From JASJCL01 sp050291585 (GTDB lineage Bacteria > Desulfobacterota > Desulfobacteria > Desulfobacterales > Desulfosarcinaceae), in assembly GCA_050291585.1 (NCBI GenBank), contig JBNKKA010000215.1, positions 1-6,901 of the forward strand: DNA of 6,901 nucleotides, given 5' to 3'. Numbering within the stretch: the first letter of the stretch is position 1; every line of letters begins with the position of its first letter. The position numbers and the translations under genes were made by a program. This document shows, piece by piece, positions 1 through 6,031 of this stretch. The notes beneath the pieces are model-generated. The model worked only from the letters and a program-made list of their open reading frames with translations. It was not told the origin of the DNA and did not search any database.

Positions 1-503
1 AAGAGGATCATGGTGGGGGCCACCAGGACCGAAAGCATAGTGCCGGCGGTCAGGATGGCCAGGCCTGAGCCCTGACCTGAGATCTCTCTTACAAAGGGCA
101 CCAGCAGAAAGATACCCACGAAACCATAGATGACGGTGGGGATGCCGGTCATGAACTGGACCAGGCCGTGAAGGATCCGAGCCAGCCCCCGGGGGGCCGT
201 CACGGTGATGAAGATGGCGCAGCCCAGGCTCACAGGTACGGCCAGGATCAACGCCAGGGAGGCGATGCACAGGGTCCCCAGGATCATGGGGCGGATGCCG
301 TAACTGCCGTGATCCGGCGACCATGGTCCCAGAAGCACATGCAAGAGCTGCCCATCCAGGAGTATGGGCAGCCCCAGCGCCGCCATGAAGAGAAAGACCA
401 TCAGCGTAGTGGCGGCGCTGAGGAAGGCGGCCGTGGCGAAGGTTCCGCATGCCACAGTATCTGCCCGCATAGACCCTGACCCTGCACTGAGTTGTTTCGT
501 CAT
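1..503 (-). CDS. pstC: Phosphate ABC transporter permease PstC (5' part, runs off left edge)
   Basis: This is the N-terminal 167 residues of an inner-membrane permease that, with PstA and the ATPase PstB, moves phosphate delivered by PstS into the cytoplasm. The open frame runs without a stop from the ATG at 503 to the window edge. A first hydrophobic segment spans about residues 22-49 and a second about 71-102. The periplasmic loop between them (about 50-70) contains GPWSPDHGSYGIRPM, which matches the usual PstC stretch before the ABC-permease core. The motif MTGIPTVIYGFVGIFLLVP (about 118-136) is the PstC signature. The start is not firmly fixed: the Shine-Dalgarno before ATG 503 is weak, and an in-frame ATG lies at codon 12. 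The gene sits 53 bp downstream of pstS on the same strand, so it is very probably in the same operon. The rest of the gene, and presumably pstA/pstB, lies outside the window. Confidence 0.9.
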   Translation of the reverse strand, partial: MTKQLSAGSGSMRADTVACGTFATAAFLSAATTLMVFLFMAALGLPILLDGQLLHVLLGPWSPDHGSYGIRPMILGTLCIASLALILAVPVSLGCAIFITVTAPRGLARILHGLVQFMTGIPTVIYGFVGIFLLVPFVREISGQGSGLAILTAGTMLSVLVAPTMIL

Positions 504-533
504 TGCTATTTTGTTCCGGCCAGCTTTGGATCA

Positions 534-557
534 ACCCTAATGTCGCAACGTTGGGGT
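534..557 (-). repeat. Imperfect inverted repeat between pstS and pstC
   Basis: The arms ACCCTAATGT and ACGTTGGGGT pair over ten positions around a four-base loop, starting at the last base of the pstS stop codon. In a plus-strand RNA two pairs would be G-U. In the pst mRNA (minus strand) the same positions are A-C mismatches, so the hairpin is weaker there. No T-run follows. Hairpins after pstS are often linked to higher expression of the binding protein than of the permease, but this one is only a candidate. Confidence 0.3.
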
Positions 558-1390
558 CAATTCACCGGGATGAACCCCTTCTGCGCGACAATCTTCTGAC
601 CTTCAGGGCTGTATAGATAGTCGATGAACTTCCGGGTCAAGCCGCCTGGCTCGCCCTTGGTATTGCTGAACAGGCCGCGGGCGACCTTATACTTCCCCTG
701 CTTCACGTTCTCCAGGCTGGGCACCACCCCATCGAGGGCCACAGGCGCCACACTCTCGTCAATATGTCCCACGGAGACATAGCCGATGGCGTAAGGGTCC
801 TGGGAAACGGCCGTCTTCATGGCACCATTGGATGCCGCAAAGAGCGCCTTGGCGCTGATCTCGCCTTTGGCCAGTGCCTTTTTCCAAAACACACTGCGGG
901 TGCCGCTGGCCTCGTCACGGGTGTAAATATTGATGGCTTTATCCGGGCCGCCGAGGCTTTTCCAATTGACCAGCTTGCCGGCAAAGATATCTTTGAGCTG
1001 GTCTGAAGTGAGGCTTTTGACCGGATTTTTCGGATTGACCACCACGCCGACACCGTCTATGGCCCACTGGTGCATCTTGAGGGAATATTTGTTGATTTCC
1101 TCCTCGGTGGGTTGGCGGCCTGAGTTGCCGATGTCCACCAGCCCTTCGCCCACCTGTTTGATCCCCACGCCGCTGCCTCCCCCGGCGATGCTGATCTTGA
1201 TTTCAGAGTTGGCCGACATGATCTTTTGAGCGGCCACCTTCATCACCGGAATATGGGCCGTGCCGCCGCTGATTCTGATGGTGCCGGACTCGCCGTCAAA
1301 CAGATTCAGATCACCGGCATAGGTCGTTGCCGTCAACCCCGAAACGAGCATCAATACGAAAAACCCGATGAATGTCCACTGCTTTTTCAT
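557..1390 (-). CDS. pstS: Periplasmic phosphate-binding protein PstS
   Basis: Substrate-binding protein of the high-affinity phosphate ABC transporter, 277 residues, PBP-like family. A Sec signal peptide is clear: a basic start (MKK), a hydrophobic core at about 7-20 and a likely cleavage after TTYA (residue 25). The ligand-binding signatures of the PstS family are present in order: SGGTAHIPVM (41-50), AGGGSGVGIKQVGEGLVDIG (69-88) and TRDEASGTRSVF (157-168), the last being the Arg-Asp-x-x-Ser-Gly-Thr phosphate-binding loop. The C-terminus (YLYSPEGQKIVAQKGFIPVN) is typical of the family. The start is supported by AAGGAG at 1396-1401 on the minus strand, a short distance before the ATG. It is the first gene of the pst operon and is divergent from the lipoprotein gene. 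Regulation by PhoB is usual for such operons, but I could not find a convincing Pho box. Confidence 0.95.
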   Translation of the reverse strand: MKKQWTFIGFFVLMLVSGLTATTYAGDLNLFDGESGTIRISGGTAHIPVMKVAAQKIMSANSEIKISIAGGGSGVGIKQVGEGLVDIGNSGRQPTEEEINKYSLKMHQWAIDGVGVVVNPKNPVKSLTSDQLKDIFAGKLVNWKSLGGPDKAINIYTRDEASGTRSVFWKKALAKGEISAKALFAASNGAMKTAVSQDPYAIGYVSVGHIDESVAPVALDGVVPSLENVKQGKYKVARGLFSNTKGEPGGLTRKFIDYLYSPEGQKIVAQKGFIPVN

Positions 1391-1628
1391 AACCTCTCCT
1401 TAACTTAAGTTGCCCGAACGTCATCTTCAAACAAGGATCAACCTCTATCACAGGCGAATTTTTTAAAGCCAATCGAAAAATTGGATGTGATCCTTGATTG
1501 TCATTGGTTATCTAAATCATGGCACCCTCTCCAATCATCATGAGGGTCGGCTTCCTATTACGAGGTCTCACTTGACAGAGGCCCAAAAAATACGGCATCC
1601 AGTCATCAGACCACAATGAGGAGGATAC
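1391..1628. promoter_or_regulatory. Divergent control region between pstS and the lipoprotein gene
   Basis: No gene is seen in this 238-bp stretch, which must carry the promoters of both divergent units. It contains a 9-bp inverted repeat, CAAGGATCA (1432-1440) and TGATCCTTG (1488-1496), which flanks an A+T-rich core and a small inner hairpin (CCAAT 1469-1473, ATTGG 1480-1484). For the right-hand gene there is a perfect TTGACA at 1572-1577, but no good -10 box lies at the usual distance. For pstS a weak sigma-70-like pair can be drawn on the minus strand (TTGGCT, 17-bp spacer, GATAGA) just before the repeat. The promoters are therefore suggestions only. The position between two divergent genes is the stronger evidence. 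Confidence 0.5.
1618..1624 (+). promoter_or_regulatory. Shine-Dalgarno that fixes the lipoprotein start
   Basis: GAGGAGG lies four bases before GTG 1629 and 19 bases before ATG 1644. The spacing favours the GTG start. Either start leaves a complete lipoprotein signal peptide. Confidence 0.6.
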
Positions 1629-3506
1629 GTGATTGATGCAAACATGAAGCTCAGAACATGGACCCGCCCTACCCTTCTGGGCCTGATCCTCACCCTCCTC
1701 GCCTGCGGGAATGGCGGCGGCGGCTCCGACAACGGGCCAAACGGCAATCCATCCGACCCACCGACGACACCGCAGGTTCAGTTGACGGCTTCCGCCAGTC
1801 GCACCAGCGGGGTCGCCCCCCTGGGTGTCTTCTTCAACGCCTCTGTCGACACCACAGCGGACGCTTTTCACGACATGGAGTACGTCTGGGCCTTCGGCGA
1901 CCCTGCCAGCGGCAACTGGGCAGACAGCGGCGCGGCGCGCAACATGGATAAGGGGCCCATGGCGGCCCACATATTCGAACGCGTCGGTGATTATGCGGTG
2001 ACCCTCACCGTCCGGTCTGATGGCCAGACCGTCGCAAGCGAGGCCTTCACCATCAGCGTGGCAAGTCCGGACACCTATTACGCCGACGGCGATACCATCT
2101 GCCTATCCACAAGCAGTGCCAATGATTTCTCCGGTTGCCCGGACGGCGCAGGCCAGATGCTGATGGACGATGTCGATGAACTGCCCAATCATATATCCAG
2201 CGGGAAACGCGTACTCCTGCGCAGGGGGGATGAATGGACCACGGACGGCTCGGCCAGCTACGCCAATATCGCCGGCCCCGTCACCGTTGGCGCCTATGGC
2301 AGCTGCGCGAGCCCCGACGACAGGGGCATCTGCGCCAATGCCCCCCGGATCCACCTCACCGGCGATGAAGAGAACGCTCTCTTCAATCTCTACCGCCCCA
2401 GTGACTGGCGCATTCAGGATCTTTCCATCACCGGCGAAACCACGCGCTGGGGTGCCATCGGCGGTGTCACCGACATGCAGTCCGTCCTGCTCCTGCGGCT
2501 GAAACTGGAAGGCTTTACGGTGCCCCTCGGCAACAGCCACTGGGACACCGACGGCCACGACCAGTATATGATCGTGGACTGCGATGTCTCGGGGGCCCAG
2601 ATGAATGGGGTCTATATCGGATCGGAGCGCCTCGTCCTCATGGGCAATGACTTCCGAAACATCAGCACCTCACATGTCCTGCGGGTCTGGCAGGCCTACA
2701 TGGGAGTGATTGGCCATAACACCCTGTCCGGATCGAGCCTCGACTCCGACTCCGGACGGCATGCCCTCAAACTCCACGGCCCCAGCCAGGAGGTCCTGGC
2801 CAATGCCGGTGACGGTGAGGGCGGGCTTGTCCACCCGACCCGGTTCGTGGTTATCACCGACAATATCTTCGGCGGCTCCGGTCCATGGCCAGTGGCCATC
2901 GGGCCCCAGGACAGCAGCCAAGACGAAAGGTTGCGTGACATCGTCTTAGAGAAAAACCGTTTCTTCCCCGGCTATGGGGAGCAAAGCTGCTGCTCCAGCC
3001 CGGTCCAGATCAGCCTGAATCTGTGGGCCTCCCACACCACCGTACGAAACAATATCTTCGCCGGCACGGGGTCTTCCCAATACTTCACCGCCATCAGTAT
3101 CGATCGGCGCGGCGGCGAACCCACGGCGACGAACAACCAGATTTACAACAACACCATCTTCAAATCGGATCTGCTCCCGGGTTACACCGCGTGCACCGGC
3201 ATCTCCATCGGATCCGAGGCGTCCCAGACCGTGCTGCGCAACAATCTGGTTCATTTCCCCGCCGAGACCGTCGCGGTATCGATGATAGACGATGACAGTG
3301 GAGATCTACTCAGCGATCACAACCTCTTAACCGCAACACCCGGCCTGACGGATCCCGATAATACCGACTGGCTGCAAAAAGACTTCAGCCTCCAGAACGG
3401 CTCGCCCGCGCAGAACCAGGGCGCCGACGTTCCTGTTTGGGATGATTGTGAGGGGAACCCGAGACCCAGTGATGGGGCCTATGACCTAGGAGCTTTCGAA
3501 AAGTAA
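1629..3506 (+). CDS. Surface lipoprotein with PKD domain and right-handed parallel beta-helix
   Basis: Predicted exported lipoprotein of 625 residues. A short basic N-region (K7, R9, R13), a hydrophobic core and the lipobox LLAC put the lipidated cysteine at residue 26. The next residue is Gly rather than Asp, which in Proteobacteria predicts outer-membrane sorting. A Gly/Asn/Pro-rich linker (about 27-48) follows. A PKD-type domain covers about 50-146, with VWAFGDP (86-92) and AAHIFERVGDYAVTLTV (112-128) as its hallmarks. From about 150 to 600 the chain shows the repeated Asn-turn pattern of a right-handed beta-helix (GNDF, GHNTL, TDNIF, RNNIF, YNNTIF, RNNL). It ends with GSPAQNQGADV and YDLGAFE, the usual closing motif of such secreted helix proteins. 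Several cysteine pairs fit an extracytoplasmic location. I see no assignable catalytic site: polysaccharide binding or cleavage, or adhesion, is possible. Its stop overlaps the next gene's start. Confidence 0.85.
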   Translation: MIDANMKLRTWTRPTLLGLILTLLACGNGGGGSDNGPNGNPSDPPTTPQVQLTASASRTSGVAPLGVFFNASVDTTADAFHDMEYVWAFGDPASGNWADSGAARNMDKGPMAAHIFERVGDYAVTLTVRSDGQTVASEAFTISVASPDTYYADGDTICLSTSSANDFSGCPDGAGQMLMDDVDELPNHISSGKRVLLRRGDEWTTDGSASYANIAGPVTVGAYGSCASPDDRGICANAPRIHLTGDEENALFNLYRPSDWRIQDLSITGETTRWGAIGGVTDMQSVLLLRLKLEGFTVPLGNSHWDTDGHDQYMIVDCDVSGAQMNGVYIGSERLVLMGNDFRNISTSHVLRVWQAYMGVIGHNTLSGSSLDSDSGRHALKLHGPSQEVLANAGDGEGGLVHPTRFVVITDNIFGGSGPWPVAIGPQDSSQDERLRDIVLEKNRFFPGYGEQSCCSSPVQISLNLWASHTTVRNNIFAGTGSSQYFTAISIDRRGGEPTATNNQIYNNTIFKSDLLPGYTACTGISIGSEASQTVLRNNLVHFPAETVAVSMIDDDSGDLLSDHNLLTATPGLTDPDNTDWLQKDFSLQNGSPAQNQGADVPVWDDCEGNPRPSDGAYDLGAFEK

Positions 3507-3868
3507 TGAACGATTCCCGTTTGGTCTACTCGACAGAAACAGGCCCCATTTGCCCCAAGTGTAAGTGTCCCCAGGCTAAGTGCGCCTGCAAGAAGGGGAG
3601 ATCGACATCAGCCTACCGGGACCCAGGCGACGGCACCATCCGCATCCAGCGTGAAACCAAAGGGCGCAAGGGCAAGGCCGTGACCGCGATCTACGGCTTT
3701 CAGGAAGCAGACTCTGACCTCAAGAAGATCGCTTCAACACTGAAAAACCGCTGCGGCACCGGGGGCAGCGTCAAAGGCGGCGTTATCATCATCCAGGGGG
3801 ATCACAGAGAGACCCTCAAAGCCGAGCTGACCAAACAGGGTTACAGGGTCAAGCTGGCCGGCGGTTGA
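3506..3868 (+). CDS. yciH: YciH/SUI1-family translation initiation factor-like protein
   Basis: 120-residue bacterial homologue of eukaryotic/archaeal eIF1 (SUI1 fold). It matches the known E. coli YciH pattern through its length: RLVYSTETG (5-13), a short variable stretch, DGTIRIQRETKGRKGKAVT (43-61), then CGTGGSVKGG and IIIQGDHRETLK, ending in YRVKLAGG. The basic KGRKGK segment is the part expected to contact the ribosome. E. coli YciH is thought to influence start-site fidelity and stress-related inhibition of translation; the role here is inferred by homology. Unlike E. coli YciH, the N-terminal region holds five cysteines (C16, C19, C21, C26, C28; CPKCKC then CAC), which could bind zinc. 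The ATG overlaps the lipoprotein stop (TAATG). The nearest Shine-Dalgarno-like AGGAG (3488-3492) is 13 bases away, so initiation probably relies partly on translational coupling. Confidence 0.92.
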   Translation: MNDSRLVYSTETGPICPKCKCPQAKCACKKGRSTSAYRDPGDGTIRIQRETKGRKGKAVTAIYGFQEADSDLKKIASTLKNRCGTGGSVKGGVIIIQGDHRETLKAELTKQGYRVKLAGG

Positions 3869-3894
3869 GGCCTTTATATAGCAAGTCATAAAAT
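3865..3894 (+). promoter_or_regulatory. Possible sigma-70 promoter after the SUI1 gene
   Basis: TTGAGG at 3865-3870 overlaps the SUI1 stop codon and is followed, after an 18-bp spacer, by TAAAAT at 3889-3894. The fit is four of six and five of six consensus bases. If real, it would start a transcript near 3901 with a leader of more than 400 bases before the lysis cassette. Matches of this quality occur by chance. Confidence 0.25.
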
Positions 3895-4282
3895 AACCAA
3901 ACCCCTGCAGTTTCCAATGCTGATGGTAATTATTCTCACGCCATTTTGGCTATGGTTAACAGCAAATCTCACCGAACTCCCGCATAGTATATCCAACCTG
4001 GTGGCAAGTCAGCACCCTATTGGAAAATGCGCCATTTCCCCCTCTCCCCCTGAGCCCGATCACTTACAACCTCGCAAATACTCAAATTCGAAGACGACCC
4101 TCCGCAACCGTTTGAACCTGTATTGCTTGCCAACCCCAGCCGGTTTTCCAGAATCGATTTGATCGCCATTTAAACCTGAATTGAAAAAACATCTCCCGAG
4201 CCAAAGCAGCTGAACGAGTATGCCTCCTCTCGACATCACGGAAAACCCCGCTGACGATTCCAAAAATTCAATGGCCTTGGGC

Positions 4283-4298
4283 AGCCACATCGGTGGCT
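4283..4298 (+). repeat. Short perfect hairpin upstream of the endolysin gene
   Basis: A six-base stem (AGCCAC/GTGGCT) encloses the four-base loop ATCG. No T-run follows on either strand, so it is not a standard terminator. It would lie in the 5' leader of the lysis-cassette transcript. Confidence 0.4.
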
Positions 4299-4326
4299 CC
4301 AAAGGCAGTCAATCCAATCGAGGGAG

Positions 4327-4332
4327 AGGGGG
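4327..4332 (+). promoter_or_regulatory. Ribosome-binding site that fixes the endolysin start
   Basis: AGGGGG lies five bases before ATG 4338, within a longer purine-rich run that begins near 4320. It supports ATG 4338 over the upstream in-frame GTG at 4293, which has no such signal and would add residues (MAPKAVNPIEGEGVK) that lie outside the conserved domain. Confidence 0.7.
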
Positions 4333-4337
4333 TTAAA

Positions 4338-4877
4338 ATGAGAGATATCGAGAAAATGATCGACGCTATCCTTCGCCGTGAGGGGGGCTATGTGAACCAC
4401 CCGGCGGATCGGGGCGGTCCCACAAAATACGGCATTACCCAAAAGACCTTGTCCGCGTATATCGGTCGGGCGGCGATGGAGAGGGAAGTGAAAGCCCTGT
4501 CCGAAGATGTGGCCCGTGAGATCTATGCACGTAATTACTACATTGCGCCCGGAATCGATCGACTACCTGGATCCATTCAGCCGTTTGTTTTTGACAGCGC
4601 CGTGAACCACGGACCCAGAAGAGCGATCAAGTTTGTGCAGAGTGTCTGCAATCAGGCTGGCTATACCCCAGAGCTGTCGGTGGACGGCGCTATGGGCCCG
4701 AAGAGCAGACAGGCAGCCGTGTGGGCCGACAGGCAGATGGGACCGCTCTTCCTAACCGCCCTTCTGGAAGAACGCAGAAATTTCTATCGCGTCATCGTCA
4801 GAGAGAGACCCTCCCAGGAAGTTTTTCTGGCAGGTTGGATGAACCGGGTAGATGAATTTGAAATGGAGGTGGCCTAA
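4338..4877 (+). CDS. GH108-family muramidase (phage/GTA-type endolysin)
   Basis: Predicted N-acetylmuramidase of 179 residues that would cut the glycan strands of peptidoglycan. The N-terminal glycosyl hydrolase 108 domain carries its signature ILRREGGYVNHPADRGGPTK followed by YGIT, with Glu15 as the expected catalytic acid. The C-terminal half (about 95-175) fits the 'predicted peptidoglycan domain' that usually accompanies GH108: FVFDSAVNHGPRRAIKFVQ, then LSVDGAMGPKSRQA. There is no signal peptide or membrane anchor, so it should accumulate in the cytoplasm and need a holin to reach the wall. That holin is the next gene, whose ATG overlaps this stop (TAATG). The length is normal for the family and nothing looks broken. 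Zinc endopeptidase or amidase motifs are absent. The family is common in prophages and in the release module of the R. capsulatus gene transfer agent. Confidence 0.92.
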   Translation: MRDIEKMIDAILRREGGYVNHPADRGGPTKYGITQKTLSAYIGRAAMEREVKALSEDVAREIYARNYYIAPGIDRLPGSIQPFVFDSAVNHGPRRAIKFVQSVCNQAGYTPELSVDGAMGPKSRQAAVWADRQMGPLFLTALLEERRNFYRVIVRERPSQEVFLAGWMNRVDEFEMEVA

Positions 4878-5476
4878 TGGCTTGGTGGAATTTTATCGAG
4901 GGCATTTTGAACGGCGGGAAAAACGCCGCCGAGGTTTTTATCGAAAACAAGGAGAAGCGGGGTCAGCGCAAGCATGCCGAATCAATGGCCGATATCGGCC
5001 GCGATTTGGCATCCATGGAGCAGTTTTCGGGGGAATTCCATAAGCGCAATGATCGTACCTGGTGGGATTCCTTTGCCGATGGAATGAACCGCTTACCACG
5101 CCCCCTGCTGACCATAGGCGTCCTGAGCTTTTTTGTCCTGGCCCCACTTGATCCGAAAAAATTTCTGGAGATCGCCAAGGCTTATGAATTGATGCCGCCA
5201 GGATACTGGGCCCTGGTGAGCGTCATCATCGGGTTTTACTTCGGCGGCCGAATGCAGCTTAAGGCGCAGGATATGACAATTAAAAAAGACGCCGTCAAAG
5301 CCGCAAAAGAACTCGTCAGCATGAAGCGGTCATTTCGTCAGTTGGAGATCGAGGGGGAATCCACCGAATCGAAGATCTTCGATTCAGCCCTCGCAACAGG
5401 CAAACGGGTAATCAAAAACAAAGTGGTGGCTGAGTGGCTCGAAGGTCGCAGACGCCCCCTTCGACTGGCCCCATAG
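4877..5476 (+). CDS. Holin of the gene-transfer-agent release family (GTA_holin_3TM-like)
   Basis: 199-residue membrane protein predicted to permeabilise the inner membrane and let the upstream muramidase out. The core matches the known family that includes the gene-transfer-agent holin: an amphipathic N-terminal part (about 1-58), then RTWWDSFADGMNRLPRPLLT (60-79), a first membrane helix (about 74-90) ending in a DP turn, a second helix (about 107-124) and the closing motif FYFGGRMQ (120-127). Only two helices are clearly hydrophobic; the third of the family name would have to be the N-terminal amphipathic one. About 70 highly charged residues follow (KKDAVKAAKELVSMKRS onward), which seems longer than the family core. 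The start has GGAGGT six bases upstream, inside the lysozyme gene, and TAATG coupling. The gene holds two perfect palindromes (4987-5000 and 5366-5385). Confidence 0.85.
   Translation: MAWWNFIEGILNGGKNAAEVFIENKEKRGQRKHAESMADIGRDLASMEQFSGEFHKRNDRTWWDSFADGMNRLPRPLLTIGVLSFFVLAPLDPKKFLEIAKAYELMPPGYWALVSVIIGFYFGGRMQLKAQDMTIKKDAVKAAKELVSMKRSFRQLEIEGESTESKIFDSALATGKRVIKNKVVAEWLEGRRRPLRLAP
5366..5385. repeat. 20-bp perfect palindrome inside the holin gene
   Basis: The half-site GAATCGAAGA is followed immediately by its exact complement, giving a 20-bp palindrome with no spacer. It encodes ESKIFDS in the charged tail of the holin. It could be an operator-like site, a hairpin in the mRNA or chance; no second copy was seen in the window. 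Confidence 0.6.
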
Positions 5477-5542
5477 ACGCGGGACGAAGGGCCGTATCTC
5501 TGCCGATACCGAATAATAAAAAAATGCAAAGGAGTCATAACA

Positions 5543-6031
5543 ATGGATATGCCAATGATGAGACCAGTACCGATCAAAACCAGAAACCAACCTCTCGTTG
5601 TGCGCATCTGGAGGTGGATCACCTATGTCCGCAAATGGGAAATAGCTAAAGACTGGACCCATACCATCCCGGATGGAACCACCATCGTCATCCACAGCGG
5701 ATTTGAATTTGATGGCGCCTCCATTCCGAAACCCTTGTGGGCATTATTGTCTCCCACGGGTCTCCTGCTCATTCCTGGGCTCATTCATGACTATGCCTAT
5801 CGCTACGATTATCTCATCGGGCGAGACGCCCATGGAAATGAGTACAAGTACAAGCAAAAAGCCGGGAGAAAGCATTGGGACCAGCTATTCAGAGAGGTCG
5901 GGCTCAAGGTGAACGGGTTGACCCTGATCGACACGATCGCCTGGGCGATGCTGTATCTGTTCGGCGGACTAGCCTGGCACGCCAATCGGAAGCGCACGAC
6001 GACGAAGTTGAGACATCGCTTTACGGGGTAG
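5543..6031 (+). CDS. DUF1353 family protein
   Basis: 162-residue protein of a family found in phages and bacteria whose function is unknown. Family features seen: a beta-rich N-terminal part (YVRKWEIAKDWTHTIPDGTT, 28-47), the motif GFEFDGASIPKPLW (53-66), the His-Asp motif GLIHDYAYR (79-87), a helix WDQLFREVGL (112-121) and the C-terminal AWAMLYLFGGLAW (133-145). The conserved His and Asp could bind a metal or act in catalysis, but this has not been shown from sequence. The hydrophobic stretch at about 126-145 could touch a membrane but is short for a true anchor. AAAGGAG at 5528-5534 lies eight bases before the ATG. The gene follows the holin after 66 bp on the same strand, so it is probably part of the lysis cassette. 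An in-frame open stretch continues for 27 codons past its TAG stop. Confidence 0.85.
   Translation: MDMPMMRPVPIKTRNQPLVVRIWRWITYVRKWEIAKDWTHTIPDGTTIVIHSGFEFDGASIPKPLWALLSPTGLLLIPGLIHDYAYRYDYLIGRDAHGNEYKYKQKAGRKHWDQLFREVGLKVNGLTLIDTIAWAMLYLFGGLAWHANRKRTTTKLRHRFTG

Larger units (their letters stand above)
3869..4337. other. Gene-poor spacer upstream of the lysis cassette
   Basis: No coding region is convincing in these 469 bases. The open frames present (for example 3917-4162 on plus and 4060-4302 on minus) have no recognisable domain and no good ribosome-binding site. The stretch is visibly more A+T-rich than the pst and lipoprotein genes. The only clear structure is a hairpin at 4283-4298, AGCCAC-ATCG-GTGGCT, which ends 39 bases before the lysozyme ATG. 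The spacer could hold the cassette's promoter and leader, or remains of lost genes. I found no attachment-site-like direct repeat linking it to the right side of the cassette. Confidence 0.5.

Noticed and set aside
168..479. Plus-strand open frame of 103 codons
   Set aside because: It lies opposite the clearly coding pstC frame, has low-complexity Gln/Gly/Asp-rich composition and no domain.
1498..1519. Possible Pho box (TTGTCAT followed by TATCTAA)
   Set aside because: Only one half resembles the CTGTCAT repeat; the second half at the expected distance does not match.
1512..1970. Minus-strand open frame overlapping the lipoprotein start
   Set aside because: It overlaps the lipoprotein's signal peptide and PKD coding region, has no ribosome-binding site of note and no recognisable domain.
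3917..4162. Plus-strand open frame of 81 codons with a hydrophobic start
   Set aside because: It looks briefly like a signal peptide, but the rest is Pro/Ser-rich without a domain and there is no good Shine-Dalgarno.
4060..4302. Minus-strand open frame in the spacer
   Set aside because: No family resemblance and no supporting start signal.
4912..4928. Small hairpin CGGCG/CGCCG early in the holin gene
   Set aside because: A five-base stem in coding sequence is common by chance, and it sits too far after the start to block initiation directly.
4987..5000. 14-bp perfect palindrome GGCCGATATCGGCC in the holin gene
   Set aside because: A palindrome of this length is expected about 0.4 times by chance in this window, so alone it is not notable.
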